From positions 186,001 to 250,000 of the forward strand of contig CAURZK010000004.1 in the NCBI GenBank assembly GCA_963529855.1: 64,000 nt of DNA, written 5' to 3'. Position 1 is the first letter of the stretch. Every line of letters begins with the position of its first letter. Positions 26,004 to 33,450 of this stretch are shown here, one piece after another. A model generated the notes under the pieces. That model made no database searches and was not told the origin of the DNA. It saw only the letters and a program-made list of their open reading frames with translations. The stretch is from 34-65-8 sp963529855. GTDB taxonomy: Bacteria > Pseudomonadota > Alphaproteobacteria > Sphingomonadales > Sphingomonadaceae. The position numbers were made by a program, and so were the translations under genes.

Positions 26004-26893
26004 TGCCCACGTTGATCGAACAACCGCTGCTGATGGTGGGCGATGGGTGGGACGCCTATCGTCTGCTCGACAGTGGTCACGGCCGCAAGTGGGAGCAATA
26101 TGGCCCGCGCCGTTTCATTCGCCCTGAACCCCAGGCGATGTGGTCGCCCCGTCACGCAGAATGGCCCGCCGACGGCGAATTCGTGCCCGGGTCGGACGAA
26201 GATGGCGGCGGCCGCTGGAACCTGTCCAACCGTGTACCGCAGGAAGGGTGGGAGCTCTCCTGGGAGAACGCGCGATTCACCGCGCAGTGTACCCCGTTCC
26301 GGCACCTCGGCTTCTTCCCCGACATGGCGCCGGTGTGGCGCTGGATGGGGGCGCAACTCGCCGACAGGGCTGACGCGCAGACGCTCAACCTGTTCGGATA
26401 TACCGGCGTCGGCTCGCTCGCGCTGAGCGAGTATGGCCCCGTCGTTCACGTCGACGCTTCCAAGAAATCGGTCGCCCAGGCGCGCGCGAACGCGGCGCTG
26501 TCAGGTTTCGCGGACCGTCCGATCCGCTGGCTCGTCGACGATGCGACCAAATTCGCCGCGCGCGAGGTCAGGCGGGGCCGGCGTTACGACGGAATCATCC
26601 TCGATCCGCCCAAGTTCGGGCGCGGGCCGGATGGCGAGACGTGGCGGCTGGAGGAAAACCTTTCCGGCCTGGTTGGCGATTGCAGCCAGCTGCTCGACGG
26701 CGACAGCCGCTTCCTGTTCCTGACCGTCTATGCCGTGCGGATGAGCAGCGTTGCCCTTGCCGGGCTGCTGGCGGAAAAACTGGCGCACTTGCCCGGCCGG
26801 ATTGAACACGGCGACCTGGCAGTGCGCGAAGAAGGCGCCGATGCGCGCATCCTGCCAACCGCGATCTTCGCGCGCTGGTCGAATCCCGGCTAG
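26003..26893 (+). CDS. Class I SAM-dependent methyltransferase (RlmI/RlmK-like)
   Basis: A 296-residue methyltransferase. The SAM site is LNLFGYTGVGSLALSEYG, followed by the acidic strand VVHVDASKKSV, a second acidic residue in LVDDATKF, and the catalytic-region motif GIILDPPKFGRGPDG. This arrangement is that of the 23S rRNA m5C/m2G/m7G group (RlmI, RlmK), but the PUA domain of RlmI is absent, so the substrate stays open. The start overlaps the thrC stop. Confidence 0.85.
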   Translation: MPTLIEQPLLMVGDGWDAYRLLDSGHGRKWEQYGPRRFIRPEPQAMWSPRHAEWPADGEFVPGSDEDGGGRWNLSNRVPQEGWELSWENARFTAQCTPFRHLGFFPDMAPVWRWMGAQLADRADAQTLNLFGYTGVGSLALSEYGPVVHVDASKKSVAQARANAALSGFADRPIRWLVDDATKFAAREVRRGRRYDGIILDPPKFGRGPDGETWRLEENLSGLVGDCSQLLDGDSRFLFLTVYAVRMSSVALAGLLAEKLAHLPGRIEHGDLAVREEGADARILPTAIFARWSNPG

Positions 26894-26902
26894 GGGGCGG
26901 CG

Positions 26903-27274
26903 ATGTCCGATTCGCTCATTCTCGAAGTCGCCGATCTTGAATACGATGTCCTTACCGGCATCTATTCGGAGGAAACCGGCAAGCCGCAGCCGTTGCGGAT
27001 CAGCATCTGCGCGCGCCTCAAATGCGCCGATCGCTACGCGCCCGATACGCCGCTCGATGCAAGCAAGAACTACATGGACCTGAAGTTTGCAGCGACCGAT
27101 GCGCTGCCGCCGGGGGTCCACTTCAAGCTGATCGAGGCAGTGGCCGATCATATATGCGAGACGCTGTTCCTGCAGGATGTGCGGGTTGAAGCGGTGACGG
27201 TCAAGATCGTGAAGCTCGCCATCGCGGAACATAACGAAAAAATCGGCATTACCCTCACGCGCGAGCGCCGCTGA
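26903..27274 (+). CDS. folB: Dihydroneopterin aldolase-like protein
   Basis: FolB cleaves 7,8-dihydroneopterin to 6-hydroxymethyl-7,8-dihydropterin in folate synthesis. The 123-residue protein fits the T-fold family: an early strand LEVADLEYDVLTGIYSEETG, a middle HFKLIEAVADHICETL with the conserved Glu, and the late RVEAVTVKIVKLAIAEH with the lysine strand. The late region departs from the usual KPxAP form. It heads a pterin-related run: folB, half-SDR, moaA, moaD, moaE. Confidence 0.85.
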   Translation: MSDSLILEVADLEYDVLTGIYSEETGKPQPLRISICARLKCADRYAPDTPLDASKNYMDLKFAATDALPPGVHFKLIEAVADHICETLFLQDVRVEAVTVKIVKLAIAEHNEKIGITLTRERR

Positions 27275-27279
27275 AGGCG

Positions 27280-27594
27280 ATGCAGGCGGTCATATTCATC
27301 GCCGACCTGCCGCCGGGTGCGCTCGATGCCGCGGCCCAGTTTCATGCCCACTGGATGCCCGAAGTCCGCCGGCAATTGGCTGATGCAACCTCGATTGTCG
27401 TCGCCCTGCCGTCTGCGCCTTACGATCACGCCGACTGGCGCCAGGCCGCGGCGCGCGATCTTGCGCGCATGGCCGCGCCGGTACGCGTGAATCTGATCGG
27501 CGGGGGCAGCGAAACGGCCCGGCACGCCGCGCTGGCCTATTTGGGGGATGCGCCCGGCGTCACCGGGCAGTATCTTGGGCTGCATGGAAGCTGA
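27280..27594 (+). CDS. Half-length SDR-like protein in the pterin cluster
   Basis: The 104-residue protein has no clear enzyme motif. Its C-terminal half, with DLARMAAPVRVNLIGGG and LAYLGDAPGVTGQYLGLHGS, resembles the C-terminal half of short-chain dehydrogenases (RVNAI..., ...TGQ.L.VDGG). The N-terminal dinucleotide loop TGxxxGxG and the catalytic Tyr-x-x-x-Lys are absent. FolM and PTR1 pterin reductases are SDRs, so a degenerate relative between folB and moaA may have kept a structural or allosteric role; this is inference. It overlaps moaA by 11 bp. Confidence 0.7.
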   Translation: MQAVIFIADLPPGALDAAAQFHAHWMPEVRRQLADATSIVVALPSAPYDHADWRQAAARDLARMAAPVRVNLIGGGSETARHAALAYLGDAPGVTGQYLGLHGS

Positions 27595-28591
27595 CCCAGC
27601 AACCTTGCGCGATACGTTCGGCCGCCGGATCGAATATCTGCGGCTGTCGGTCACCGATCGCTGCGATCTGCGCTGTGCCTATTGCATGCCCGAGCGGATG
27701 CGCTTCGTGCCCAAACCGGAAGTTCTGACACTGGAAGAATTGCGCCACCTTGCGCTCGGCTTCATCGCGCGCGGAGTGCGCCGGATCCGACTGACAGGTG
27801 GGGAGCCGCTGGTACGGCGCGATGTCATAGAGCTGATCCGCGCCCTGGGGCGAGAGGTAGGGGGCGGGCTCGATGAGCTGACACTCACCACGAACGGCAC
27901 ACAGCTCGCCAATTGTGCCGATGACCTTGCCAGTGCCGGGGTGCAGCGGATCAATGTCTCGCTCGACACGCTCGACCAGGCGCGGTTCGCCCGGCTGGCA
28001 CGACGTGACGCCCTGCCCCAAGTTCTGGAGGGGATCGCAGCGGCCCGGGCGGCGGGGCTGGCCGTCAAGCTCAACACCGTTGCGCTGCAAGGCGAGAACG
28101 CGGACGAAATCCCTTCACTGATCGAATGGGCCCATCGGTGCGGGCACGACATCACGCTGATCGAGGTCATGCCGCTTGGCGATATCGAGGCGGACCGGAT
28201 CGACCAGTTCATGCCGCTTTCCGCTGTTCGGGAATCCCTGGAAAAGCGCTGGACGCTCACCCCGTCCCATCACCGCACCGGCGGCCCGGCGCGATATTTC
28301 GATGTGGCGGAAACTGGCGGGCGGATCGGGTTCATCACGCCGCTAAGCGACAATTTCTGCGCCGGGTGCAACCGGATCAGGGTCACGGCCACGGGTCAGC
28401 TTTATCCCTGCCTCGGCGGGGGGGAGCGCGTGGACCTGCGCGCTGCGCTGCGCTCGCCCGATCCCGCGGGCGAACTTGGCCGCGCACTCGACCATGCGAT
28501 GCAGATCAAGCCGGAACGCCATCATTTCCGGGTCGACGCACGCGGGGCCAGCCCTGCGCAGCCGCGTCACATGTCAATGACGGGGGGCTGA
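27584..28591 (+). CDS. moaA: GTP 3',8-cyclase MoaA
   Basis: MoaA is the radical-SAM enzyme that starts molybdenum cofactor synthesis from GTP. The N-terminal [4Fe-4S] motif is C27-x3-C31-x2-C34 (RCDLRCAYC), the SAM-site RLTGGEPLVRRD follows, the C-terminal cluster is FCAGCNRIRVTATGQLYPC, and the protein ends in the catalytic Gly-Gly (SMTGG). Length 335 is typical. moaC is not in the window. Confidence 0.96.
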   Translation: MEADPATLRDTFGRRIEYLRLSVTDRCDLRCAYCMPERMRFVPKPEVLTLEELRHLALGFIARGVRRIRLTGGEPLVRRDVIELIRALGREVGGGLDELTLTTNGTQLANCADDLASAGVQRINVSLDTLDQARFARLARRDALPQVLEGIAAARAAGLAVKLNTVALQGENADEIPSLIEWAHRCGHDITLIEVMPLGDIEADRIDQFMPLSAVRESLEKRWTLTPSHHRTGGPARYFDVAETGGRIGFITPLSDNFCAGCNRIRVTATGQLYPCLGGGERVDLRAALRSPDPAGELGRALDHAMQIKPERHHFRVDARGASPAQPRHMSMTGG

Positions 28592-28593
28592 GC

Positions 28594-28836
28594 GTGGCGA
28601 TCAGGATCATCTTCCTCGGCCCCTTGCGCGATGTGGCGGGCAGCGACGAGCGCGACCTGGCCGGACCGCTCGACTGGGACGGGCTGGTGGAAGCGCTGGG
28701 TGCCGAATTTCTGTGGCATCTCCACAGCGCGCGGGTGCGGATCGCGGTGAATGGGGCTGTGCTGGCCGACAAGGAATCGCTGGTCGCCCGCGATGGTGAC
28801 GAGATTGCCCTTCTGCCGCCGGTCAGCGGTGGCTGA
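28594..28836 (+). CDS. moaD: Molybdopterin synthase sulfur-carrier subunit MoaD
   Basis: MoaD is a ubiquitin-fold sulfur carrier of 80 residues that ends in the required Gly-Gly (PPVSGG), which is thiocarboxylated and inserts sulfur into precursor Z with MoaE. The start is a GTG at 28594 preceded by a G-rich stretch; it gives the natural N-terminal strand VAIRIIFLGPLRD. It sits 2 bp after moaA and 4 bp before moaE. Confidence 0.93.
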   Translation: MAIRIIFLGPLRDVAGSDERDLAGPLDWDGLVEALGAEFLWHLHSARVRIAVNGAVLADKESLVARDGDEIALLPPVSGG

Positions 28837-28840
28837 TCCG

Positions 28841-29284
28841 ATGCGCGACGTGCGGCTGATGCACCATCCGTTCGACCCGGGCGCGCTGATCGAATCGTTT
28901 CGGCAGGCCAATCGCGGGCTGGGCGGGATATGCACCTTCATCGGCGAGGTACGCGGCGATGGAGGCGTGCTGGCGCTGGAACTCACGCATTATGAACCGC
29001 TCACCTTGCCGGGAATGCGGGATTTGGCGGTGCGTGCCTGCGGTCAATTCGCGCTTATGGGTTTGCTGGTGGCCCACCGGGTCGGCGAACTGCGGCCGGG
29101 GGACCCGATCGTCTGCGTGGCCGCCGCTGCGCGCCACCGCCGTGCGGCCATCGACGCTGTCGATTTTTGCATGGACCATCTCAAGAGTGCGGCTTGGTTC
29201 TGGAAGCGAGAGAAGCGCGCCGACGGGTGGCACTGGATCGAGCCGCGACCGGAAGATCACGCCGATCTTGCCAGGTGGGGGTGA
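28841..29284 (+). CDS. moaE: Molybdopterin synthase catalytic subunit MoaE
   Basis: MoaE pairs with MoaD to make molybdopterin. This 147-residue protein has the GICTFIGEVRGDGGVLALEL start strand, VAHRVGELRPGDPIVCVAAA, and the active-site loop FWKREKRADGWHWIEPR with the catalytic lysine. ATG 28841 is used; GTG 28829 would overlap the end of moaD. Confidence 0.95.
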   Translation: MRDVRLMHHPFDPGALIESFRQANRGLGGICTFIGEVRGDGGVLALELTHYEPLTLPGMRDLAVRACGQFALMGLLVAHRVGELRPGDPIVCVAAAARHRRAAIDAVDFCMDHLKSAAWFWKREKRADGWHWIEPRPEDHADLARWG

Positions 29285-29288
29285 TTCG

Positions 29289-29792
29289 CTAGTCGATCGC
29301 CCCGCGCAGTTCGGCGAGTATCCGGTCTTCCTCGGCAATGAGACTGCTCACTTCCGTGCGGGCGACCACGATTTCGTCGCGCTGTTCCTGGGCGAGGGCG
29401 GCGTCGGCGAACAGCAGGTCGAGATCGCCGAGCGCGATCGCGGCTTGGCTACGCGACGAATCGAGGTCAGCCAGTGCGACCTGCGCCGCGGCCCAGCGGT
29501 CGTCCGTGATGGACGCCCCCCGCGCGGCCGACACGGCGCGGCGCGCGCCCGGCATGGCGGCAAGGAAGGCCCGGTGCGCGGTTGCGGCCTGCGCGCGCAA
29601 CTGGCCCAAGCGCCCGGCAGTCTCGGGCGCGATGGGAGGGGGCGCGGGAGGTACGGCCACCGGCGGCGCGACTGCAAATTCCCCGCCCACTCTTTCCGCG
29701 TCGCGGATAGACAGCGATGGATAGCGATCGCCCGTACTGGCGCAGGCGGACAAGGCGACGAGGCTTAGCGCGAGAAGCGAGTTGCGATACAT
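29289..29792 (-). CDS. Lipoprotein of unknown function
   Basis: A 167-residue protein with lipoprotein signal MYRNSLLALSLVALSAC (lipobox LSAC), a Pro-rich linker (VAPPVAVPPAPPPIAPE) and a long helical, Ala/Glu-rich C-terminal part likely to form a coiled coil (about 60-165). It should be anchored in an envelope membrane, most likely the outer one. I recognise no family. It converges with moaE (4 bp apart) and is divergent from rplU. Confidence 0.7.
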   Translation of the reverse strand: MYRNSLLALSLVALSACASTGDRYPSLSIRDAERVGGEFAVAPPVAVPPAPPPIAPETAGRLGQLRAQAATAHRAFLAAMPGARRAVSAARGASITDDRWAAAQVALADLDSSRSQAAIALGDLDLLFADAALAQEQRDEIVVARTEVSSLIAEEDRILAELRGAID

Positions 29793-29855
29793 GGGGCGAG
29801 CTCTAGCACGGGACGGCAAACTTGCCAGTGCGCCAAAAAAGCGCTGCGCCCGGCG

Positions 29856-29884
29856 TTGACTTGGGCCCATGTTTCGCTTAACGG
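29856..29884 (+). promoter_or_regulatory. Candidate rplU-rpmA promoter
   Basis: TTGACT at 29856-29861 and TAACGG at 29879-29884 are separated by 17 bp, 95 bp before the rplU start, in the 186-bp gap 29793-29978. The -35 box is good and the -10 box weak. Confidence 0.4.
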
Positions 29885-29978
29885 CACGCTTCTTTCCGCA
29901 CCCCTGCTCTTGGGCGGGGCGCGGTCGCGCTGTCACCATAAGGTGGCAGCACAGCACAAGACACGAGAGACACCTACC

Positions 29979-30482
29979 ATGTTCGCAGTAGTGCGCACGG
30001 GCGGCAAGCAGTACCGGGTTGCCGCCGGAGATAAGATCGCGGTCGAGAAGCTCGCAGGCGAAGCCGGCGAGACGGTCAAGCTGGGCGACGTCCTGCTGGC
30101 CGGCGAAGGCGACAACCTTGCCGACGCTTCCAAGGTCGTCGTTTCGGCCGAGATCATCGCCCAGGCGAAGAGCGAGAAGGTGATCGTTTTCAAGAAGCGT
30201 CGCCGGCACAACTATCGCCGCAAGAACGGCCATCGTCAGCAGATGACCCTGCTGCGTATCGTGGCCGTCGGCGATTCGAAGGCCGAAAAGAAGGCTGCGC
30301 CGAAAACTGATGAGGTTTCGAACGTGGAAGCCGCTCCGGCCAAGGAAGCTGCGCCCAAGAAGGCCGCTGCTCCCAAGCAGGAAGCTGCGACCAGCAATGA
30401 AGCCATGGTTGCGGATGCGAAGCCCGCTGCCAAGAAAGCCCCGGCCAAAAAGGCCGCCAAAGACGCTGACGCGAAGAAGTAA
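29979..30482 (+). CDS. rplU: 50S ribosomal protein L21 with Ala/Lys-rich tail
   Basis: Residues 1-103 are a normal L21: MFAVVRTGGKQYRVAAGDKI at the start and the RNA-binding FKKRRRHNYRRKNGHRQQMT near residue 75. A tail of about 64 residues follows, made of Ala, Lys, Pro and Glu (for example KKAPAKKAAKDADAKK). Typical L21 ends near residue 103, so the tail is an addition. It lies 12 bp before rpmA, in the usual L21-L27 order. Confidence 0.96.
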   Translation: MFAVVRTGGKQYRVAAGDKIAVEKLAGEAGETVKLGDVLLAGEGDNLADASKVVVSAEIIAQAKSEKVIVFKKRRRHNYRRKNGHRQQMTLLRIVAVGDSKAEKKAAPKTDEVSNVEAAPAKEAAPKKAAAPKQEAATSNEAMVADAKPAAKKAPAKKAAKDADAKK

Positions 30483-30494
30483 GGAGCGCGGACG

Positions 30495-30764
30495 ATGGCA
30501 CATAAGAAAGCAGGCGGTTCGTCGCGTAACGGTCGTGATTCGGCCGGTCGTCGTCTTGGCGTGAAGAAGTTCGGCAGCCAGGGTGTGGTCGCCGGCAACA
30601 TTATCGTGCGCCAGCGCGGCACCAAGTTCTACCCGGGCTCGAACGTGGGCATGGGCAAGGACCACACGCTGTTCGCGACCGCCGATGGCGTTGTCCGATT
30701 CCACGCCGGCAAGCTCGGCCGTAAATACGTATCGGTCGACATGCTGGCGGAAGCCGCGGAATAA
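30495..30764 (+). CDS. rpmA: 50S ribosomal protein L27
   Basis: This 89-residue L27 starts MAHKKAGGSSRNGRDSAGRR, the conserved N-terminus that reaches the peptidyl-transferase centre, and has GVKKFGSQGVVAGNIIVRQR and GSNVGMGKDHTLFA. AAGGAG precedes the start. Two hairpins follow the gene. Confidence 0.98.
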   Translation: MAHKKAGGSSRNGRDSAGRRLGVKKFGSQGVVAGNIIVRQRGTKFYPGSNVGMGKDHTLFATADGVVRFHAGKLGRKYVSVDMLAEAAE

Positions 30765-30766
30765 CC

Positions 30767-30791
30767 GGACGATCCGATGACGGGATCGTCC
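30767..30791 (+). terminator. Hairpin 3 bp after rpmA
   Basis: A perfect 9-bp stem GGACGATCC/GGATCGTCC with a 7-base loop begins just after the rpmA stop. No T tract follows; it may stabilise the 3' end. Confidence 0.5.
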
Positions 30792-30830
30792 AGACGGACG
30801 GTCCCAGCCGGGCTCAAGAACCGGCAAGCC

Positions 30831-30863
30831 AAGAGGGAGATGGGACCGACCCGTCTCCCTCTT
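30831..30863 (+). terminator. Terminator hairpin after rplU-rpmA
   Basis: A 13-bp stem (arms 30831-30843 and 30851-30863, one G-U pair, outer part AAGAGGGAGA/TCTCCCTCTT) encloses a 7-base loop. The T tract after it is weak (GTCGTAT), but the stem is the strongest in the rpmA-GNAT gap and probably ends the ribosomal transcript. Confidence 0.65.
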
Positions 30864-30958
30864 GTCGTATCTCCCTCACGCACTGGCGAAACAATCTTTC
30901 GCCGCCATGCAACTGTCACGCATCACGCCTAGATGGGTGGCGAAGAGGAGAGATCGCC

Positions 30959-31492
30959 GTGTTCCATCGCAGCGACAGACTTTTGCTTAGACCCCTCTGG
31001 CCTGAGGACTGGGGTCTGATTCTGGGCGGGATCGCCGACGAAGGCGTGGTCCGCAATCTCGCGCGGGCACCGTGGCCATACCGGCCCGAAGACGCCCGCC
31101 AGTTCGTGCTGGCGAAGTCCGACCCGATGTATCCACGGTTCCTGATCGCGCGCGCGGCCGATGCCGCTCTGATCGGTTGCATCGGGCTCGATCCGGCCGA
31201 AAAGGACGCCGAACTCGGATACTGGATCGCGCGCCAGCATTGGGGCCAGGGTTACGCCACCGAAGCGGGCCGGGCCGTTATCGATGTTGCGAGAATGCTG
31301 GGGCACGAGCGGCTGGTTGCCAGCCATTTTCTCGATAATCCGGCATCGGGCAGGGTGCTGCGCAAGCTCGGGTTCACACCCACGGGCGCGGTGCGCCTGC
31401 GGCACAGCTGCGCGCGCGGTGAGGAAGCGCCGACGCGCGAATATGCCCTCGCGCTCGACGAAGATGCGCACGAATCGATGCGTGCCGCCTGA
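30959..31492 (+). CDS. GNAT-family N-acetyltransferase (RimJ-like)
   Basis: The 177-residue GNAT protein has the N-terminal strand RSDRLLLRPLWPEDW, the acetyl-CoA loop WGQGYATEAGRAVI, and the late SHFLDNPASGRVLRKLGF, a pattern of the RimJ/RimL ribosomal-protein acetyltransferase group. The acceptor is unknown. The start is a GTG at 30959 with GAGGAG at 30945-30950. A two-way terminator follows. Confidence 0.85.
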   Translation: MFHRSDRLLLRPLWPEDWGLILGGIADEGVVRNLARAPWPYRPEDARQFVLAKSDPMYPRFLIARAADAALIGCIGLDPAEKDAELGYWIARQHWGQGYATEAGRAVIDVARMLGHERLVASHFLDNPASGRVLRKLGFTPTGAVRLRHSCARGEEAPTREYALALDEDAHESMRAA

Positions 31493-31498
31493 AATGAA

Positions 31499-31524
31499 AA
31501 GCCCCGCCGTTACTGGCGGGGCTT
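31499..31524. terminator. Bidirectional terminator between GNAT and PF10118 genes
   Basis: A perfect 10-bp stem AAGCCCCGCC/GGCGGGGCTT with loop GTTACT lies between two convergent genes. It is preceded by GAAATGAAA and followed by TTCATCATGGTTTC, giving short A and T runs on each side. Confidence 0.85.
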
Positions 31525-31539
31525 CATCATGGTTTCTTT

Positions 31540-32421
31540 TTACTCTGTCGGCATCAGGGCGTCCGGAAATTCACCTTCGTAAACCTTGATCAGTGCACGA
31601 TCGTCGTGGTCCCACGGGTGGAAACCGGGCTTGAAATAAGCAAGCCACGCCGGGAAAATTCGCCGCACAACGCCCGGCGACCATACCAGATACTTGAACA
31701 GGCCCCAGCGCGCTTTCCAGCCGGTGATACCGTCCTGCGCGAGGAGGTTCATCGTATCTTCCCACCGGTTCTTGAAGAACCGGCCAGTGACGATCAGCAT
31801 CATCAGGCTACGCAGCTTCCAACGCCTCCAGTTGGTCCAGTCGCGCGTGGCGTGGTTCCAGGTGTCGAAGGCAACGCCCTTGTGTTCGATTTCCTCTGCC
31901 GCGTGCCACTGCCACATGGCGCGCACTTCCGGATCGGCATCAGCGAAGTGCTTGGGATTGGCGAGAAATTCTGCCGCCATCATTGCGGTGTAGTGTTCCA
32001 GCGCCATGGTCGCAGCCAGGTTGAGGATTTCGGGCCGACCCTTGGTCAGAGCAAGCATTTCCTCGACCCGCTTGTCGATCGCCTTGATATCGTACCCGGC
32101 ATTCTCAGCCAGCTTGTTGAAGGCGACGTGTTCGCGAGTGTGGTTGATTTCCTGCTTCACGAAAGCGCGGATTTCCGCGGCAAGCTTGGGATCTGCGCCA
32201 TCGCGGTGCGCCTTCACCGCCTCGATGAAAAATGCTTCGCCGCGCGGGAAAGTGGCCGAGAGCGCATTGTGCCAGGCCGTGCCGAACGGTTCGCCTGCCC
32301 ACCACCTTCGCGGAGTGGTGCCGCGATTGAACCGTTCGTCGCGAACGACGATATCGAGATCGACGGGGGTCGGGGCGGCGTTGCGGCGATCGAGATCGAT
32401 CGTGGCGGGGGCGTTCATCAA
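31540..32421 (-). CDS. PF10118 'metal-dependent hydrolase' family protein, likely diiron (copy 1)
   Basis: A 293-residue protein of the family annotated as predicted metal-dependent hydrolase. The conserved acidic/His residues are E62 (GEAFFIE), E91-x-x-H94 (QEINHTREH), E142 (LEHYTAM) and E177-x-x-H180 (HAAEEIEHK). The order Glu, Glu-x-x-His, Glu, Glu-x-x-His is the classic ferritin-like diiron signature, so I infer a four-helix diiron protein rather than a hydrolase. It is 40-50% identical by eye to the next gene. Its promoter carries a strong palindrome, which suggests repression by the nearby TetR protein. Confidence 0.82.
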   Translation of the reverse strand: MMNAPATIDLDRRNAAPTPVDLDIVVRDERFNRGTTPRRWWAGEPFGTAWHNALSATFPRGEAFFIEAVKAHRDGADPKLAAEIRAFVKQEINHTREHVAFNKLAENAGYDIKAIDKRVEEMLALTKGRPEILNLAATMALEHYTAMMAAEFLANPKHFADADPEVRAMWQWHAAEEIEHKGVAFDTWNHATRDWTNWRRWKLRSLMMLIVTGRFFKNRWEDTMNLLAQDGITGWKARWGLFKYLVWSPGVVRRIFPAWLAYFKPGFHPWDHDDRALIKVYEGEFPDALMPTE

Positions 32422-32448
32422 GACGGCTCCGATTCGCTACTGACAGCA

Positions 32449-32471
32449 ATGTAAGTAAGGCTTACTTACAT
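32449..32471. promoter_or_regulatory. TetR-type operator in the promoter of PF10118 copy 1
   Basis: A perfect 11-bp inverted repeat, ATGTAAGTAAG and CTTACTTACAT around one G, is centred at 32460, 39 bp before the start codon at 32421. Outer TGACA (32441) and TGTCA (32479) share the same centre. On the minus strand TTGACA (32480-32475) and TACTTA (32457-32452) stand 17 bp apart, so the palindrome covers the promoter. The TetR gene one gene away is the obvious binder (inference). Confidence 0.8.
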
Positions 32472-32498
32472 CAGTGTCAATAACGAGGAGTTACCGCT

Positions 32499-33422
32499 TC
32501 ACTCTGCAGGCATGAGCACCGCGTCGGCGTACGGACTGTCGTGCCGGGCAATCAGCGGGCGATCATCATGCTTCCATGGGTGGAACCCGGGCATCAGGAT
32601 GCTGGCCCATTCGAAGAACATGCGCCGCATCATGCCGGGCTTCCACCAGAGGAAGGCATAGAGCTTACGCTTGGCCTTGCCGCGGCTGAACCCGTCCTGT
32701 TCCAGCAGACCGATGGCGTCGCGGATGCGGTTACCGAAATATTTGCGCGTAATGAGCAGGGCCATCAGCGTCTTGACCTTGTACCGTTTCCACCGGCTCC
32801 AGTCGCGCGTAGCGTGGAGCCAGACGTCGTAGGTAATTCCCTTGTGCTCGATTTCCTCTGCCGCGTGCCAGCGCCAGACCTCGGCGGCGACCGGGTCGGC
32901 GCCAGCAAGGTAACGCGGATCGCTCAGCAGATGACGGCTGATGATCGCGGCAAAATGTTCCAGCGCAATGGTGATCGCGAGGTTGAATTCCTTGGGCCGG
33001 CCTTCGGTCAGGGCCAGCATGACCTGGATGCCCTGGTCGATGCTTTCTACGTTGTAGCCGTGGTCCGAAACCAGCCGATTGAACGCGACGTGTTCGCGCG
33101 TATGGTTGATTTCCTGCGTGGTGAATGCCTTCAACTCGGCCGCAAGCTTCGGCGGGAGGTCGTCGCGGAACATGCGCATGGTATCGATGAAGAACGCCTC
33201 GCCCCGCGGCAGGCTGGCCGATACCGAATTGTACCACGCGGTCGCGACCGGGTCGTTCGAATGCCACCAGCGCGGCACAAGGTGCCCTCGATCGAACCGC
33301 TGGTCGCGCACGATCAGCGCATGCTCTTCCGGGGTCGCGCTGCGACCGGGGATAGCTGACTTGTCGCGTCCGCGCGTGCGTTCTAGGTCGATATCCTGGT
33401 CGACAATGGTCCGATCGGTCAT
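32499..33422 (-). CDS. PF10118 'metal-dependent hydrolase' family protein, likely diiron (copy 2)
   Basis: A 307-residue paralog of the downstream gene with the same metal-ligand pattern: E75 (GEAFFID), E104-x-x-H107 (QEINHTREH), E155 (LEHFAAI) and E190-x-x-H193 (HAAEEIEHK). Both copies end with a PGFHPWKHDD/PGFHPWDHDD block. It is divergent from the tetR gene, with only 28 bp between start codons, and a 10-bp palindrome ATGTTAACAT overlaps its start. Function unknown; a diiron oxidase or oxygenase is my inference. Confidence 0.82.
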   Translation of the reverse strand: MTDRTIVDQDIDLERTRGRDKSAIPGRSATPEEHALIVRDQRFDRGHLVPRWWHSNDPVATAWYNSVSASLPRGEAFFIDTMRMFRDDLPPKLAAELKAFTTQEINHTREHVAFNRLVSDHGYNVESIDQGIQVMLALTEGRPKEFNLAITIALEHFAAIISRHLLSDPRYLAGADPVAAEVWRWHAAEEIEHKGITYDVWLHATRDWSRWKRYKVKTLMALLITRKYFGNRIRDAIGLLEQDGFSRGKAKRKLYAFLWWKPGMMRRMFFEWASILMPGFHPWKHDDRPLIARHDSPYADAVLMPAE

Positions 33423-33450
33423 GTTAACATTTTATTAGGCATGGGAATTG

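Noticed and set aside
29289..30827. One 512-codon minus-strand frame covering rplU and rpmA
   Set aside because: Only the last 167 codons, beginning with a lipoprotein signal at 29792, are real; the rest is antisense to L21 and L27.
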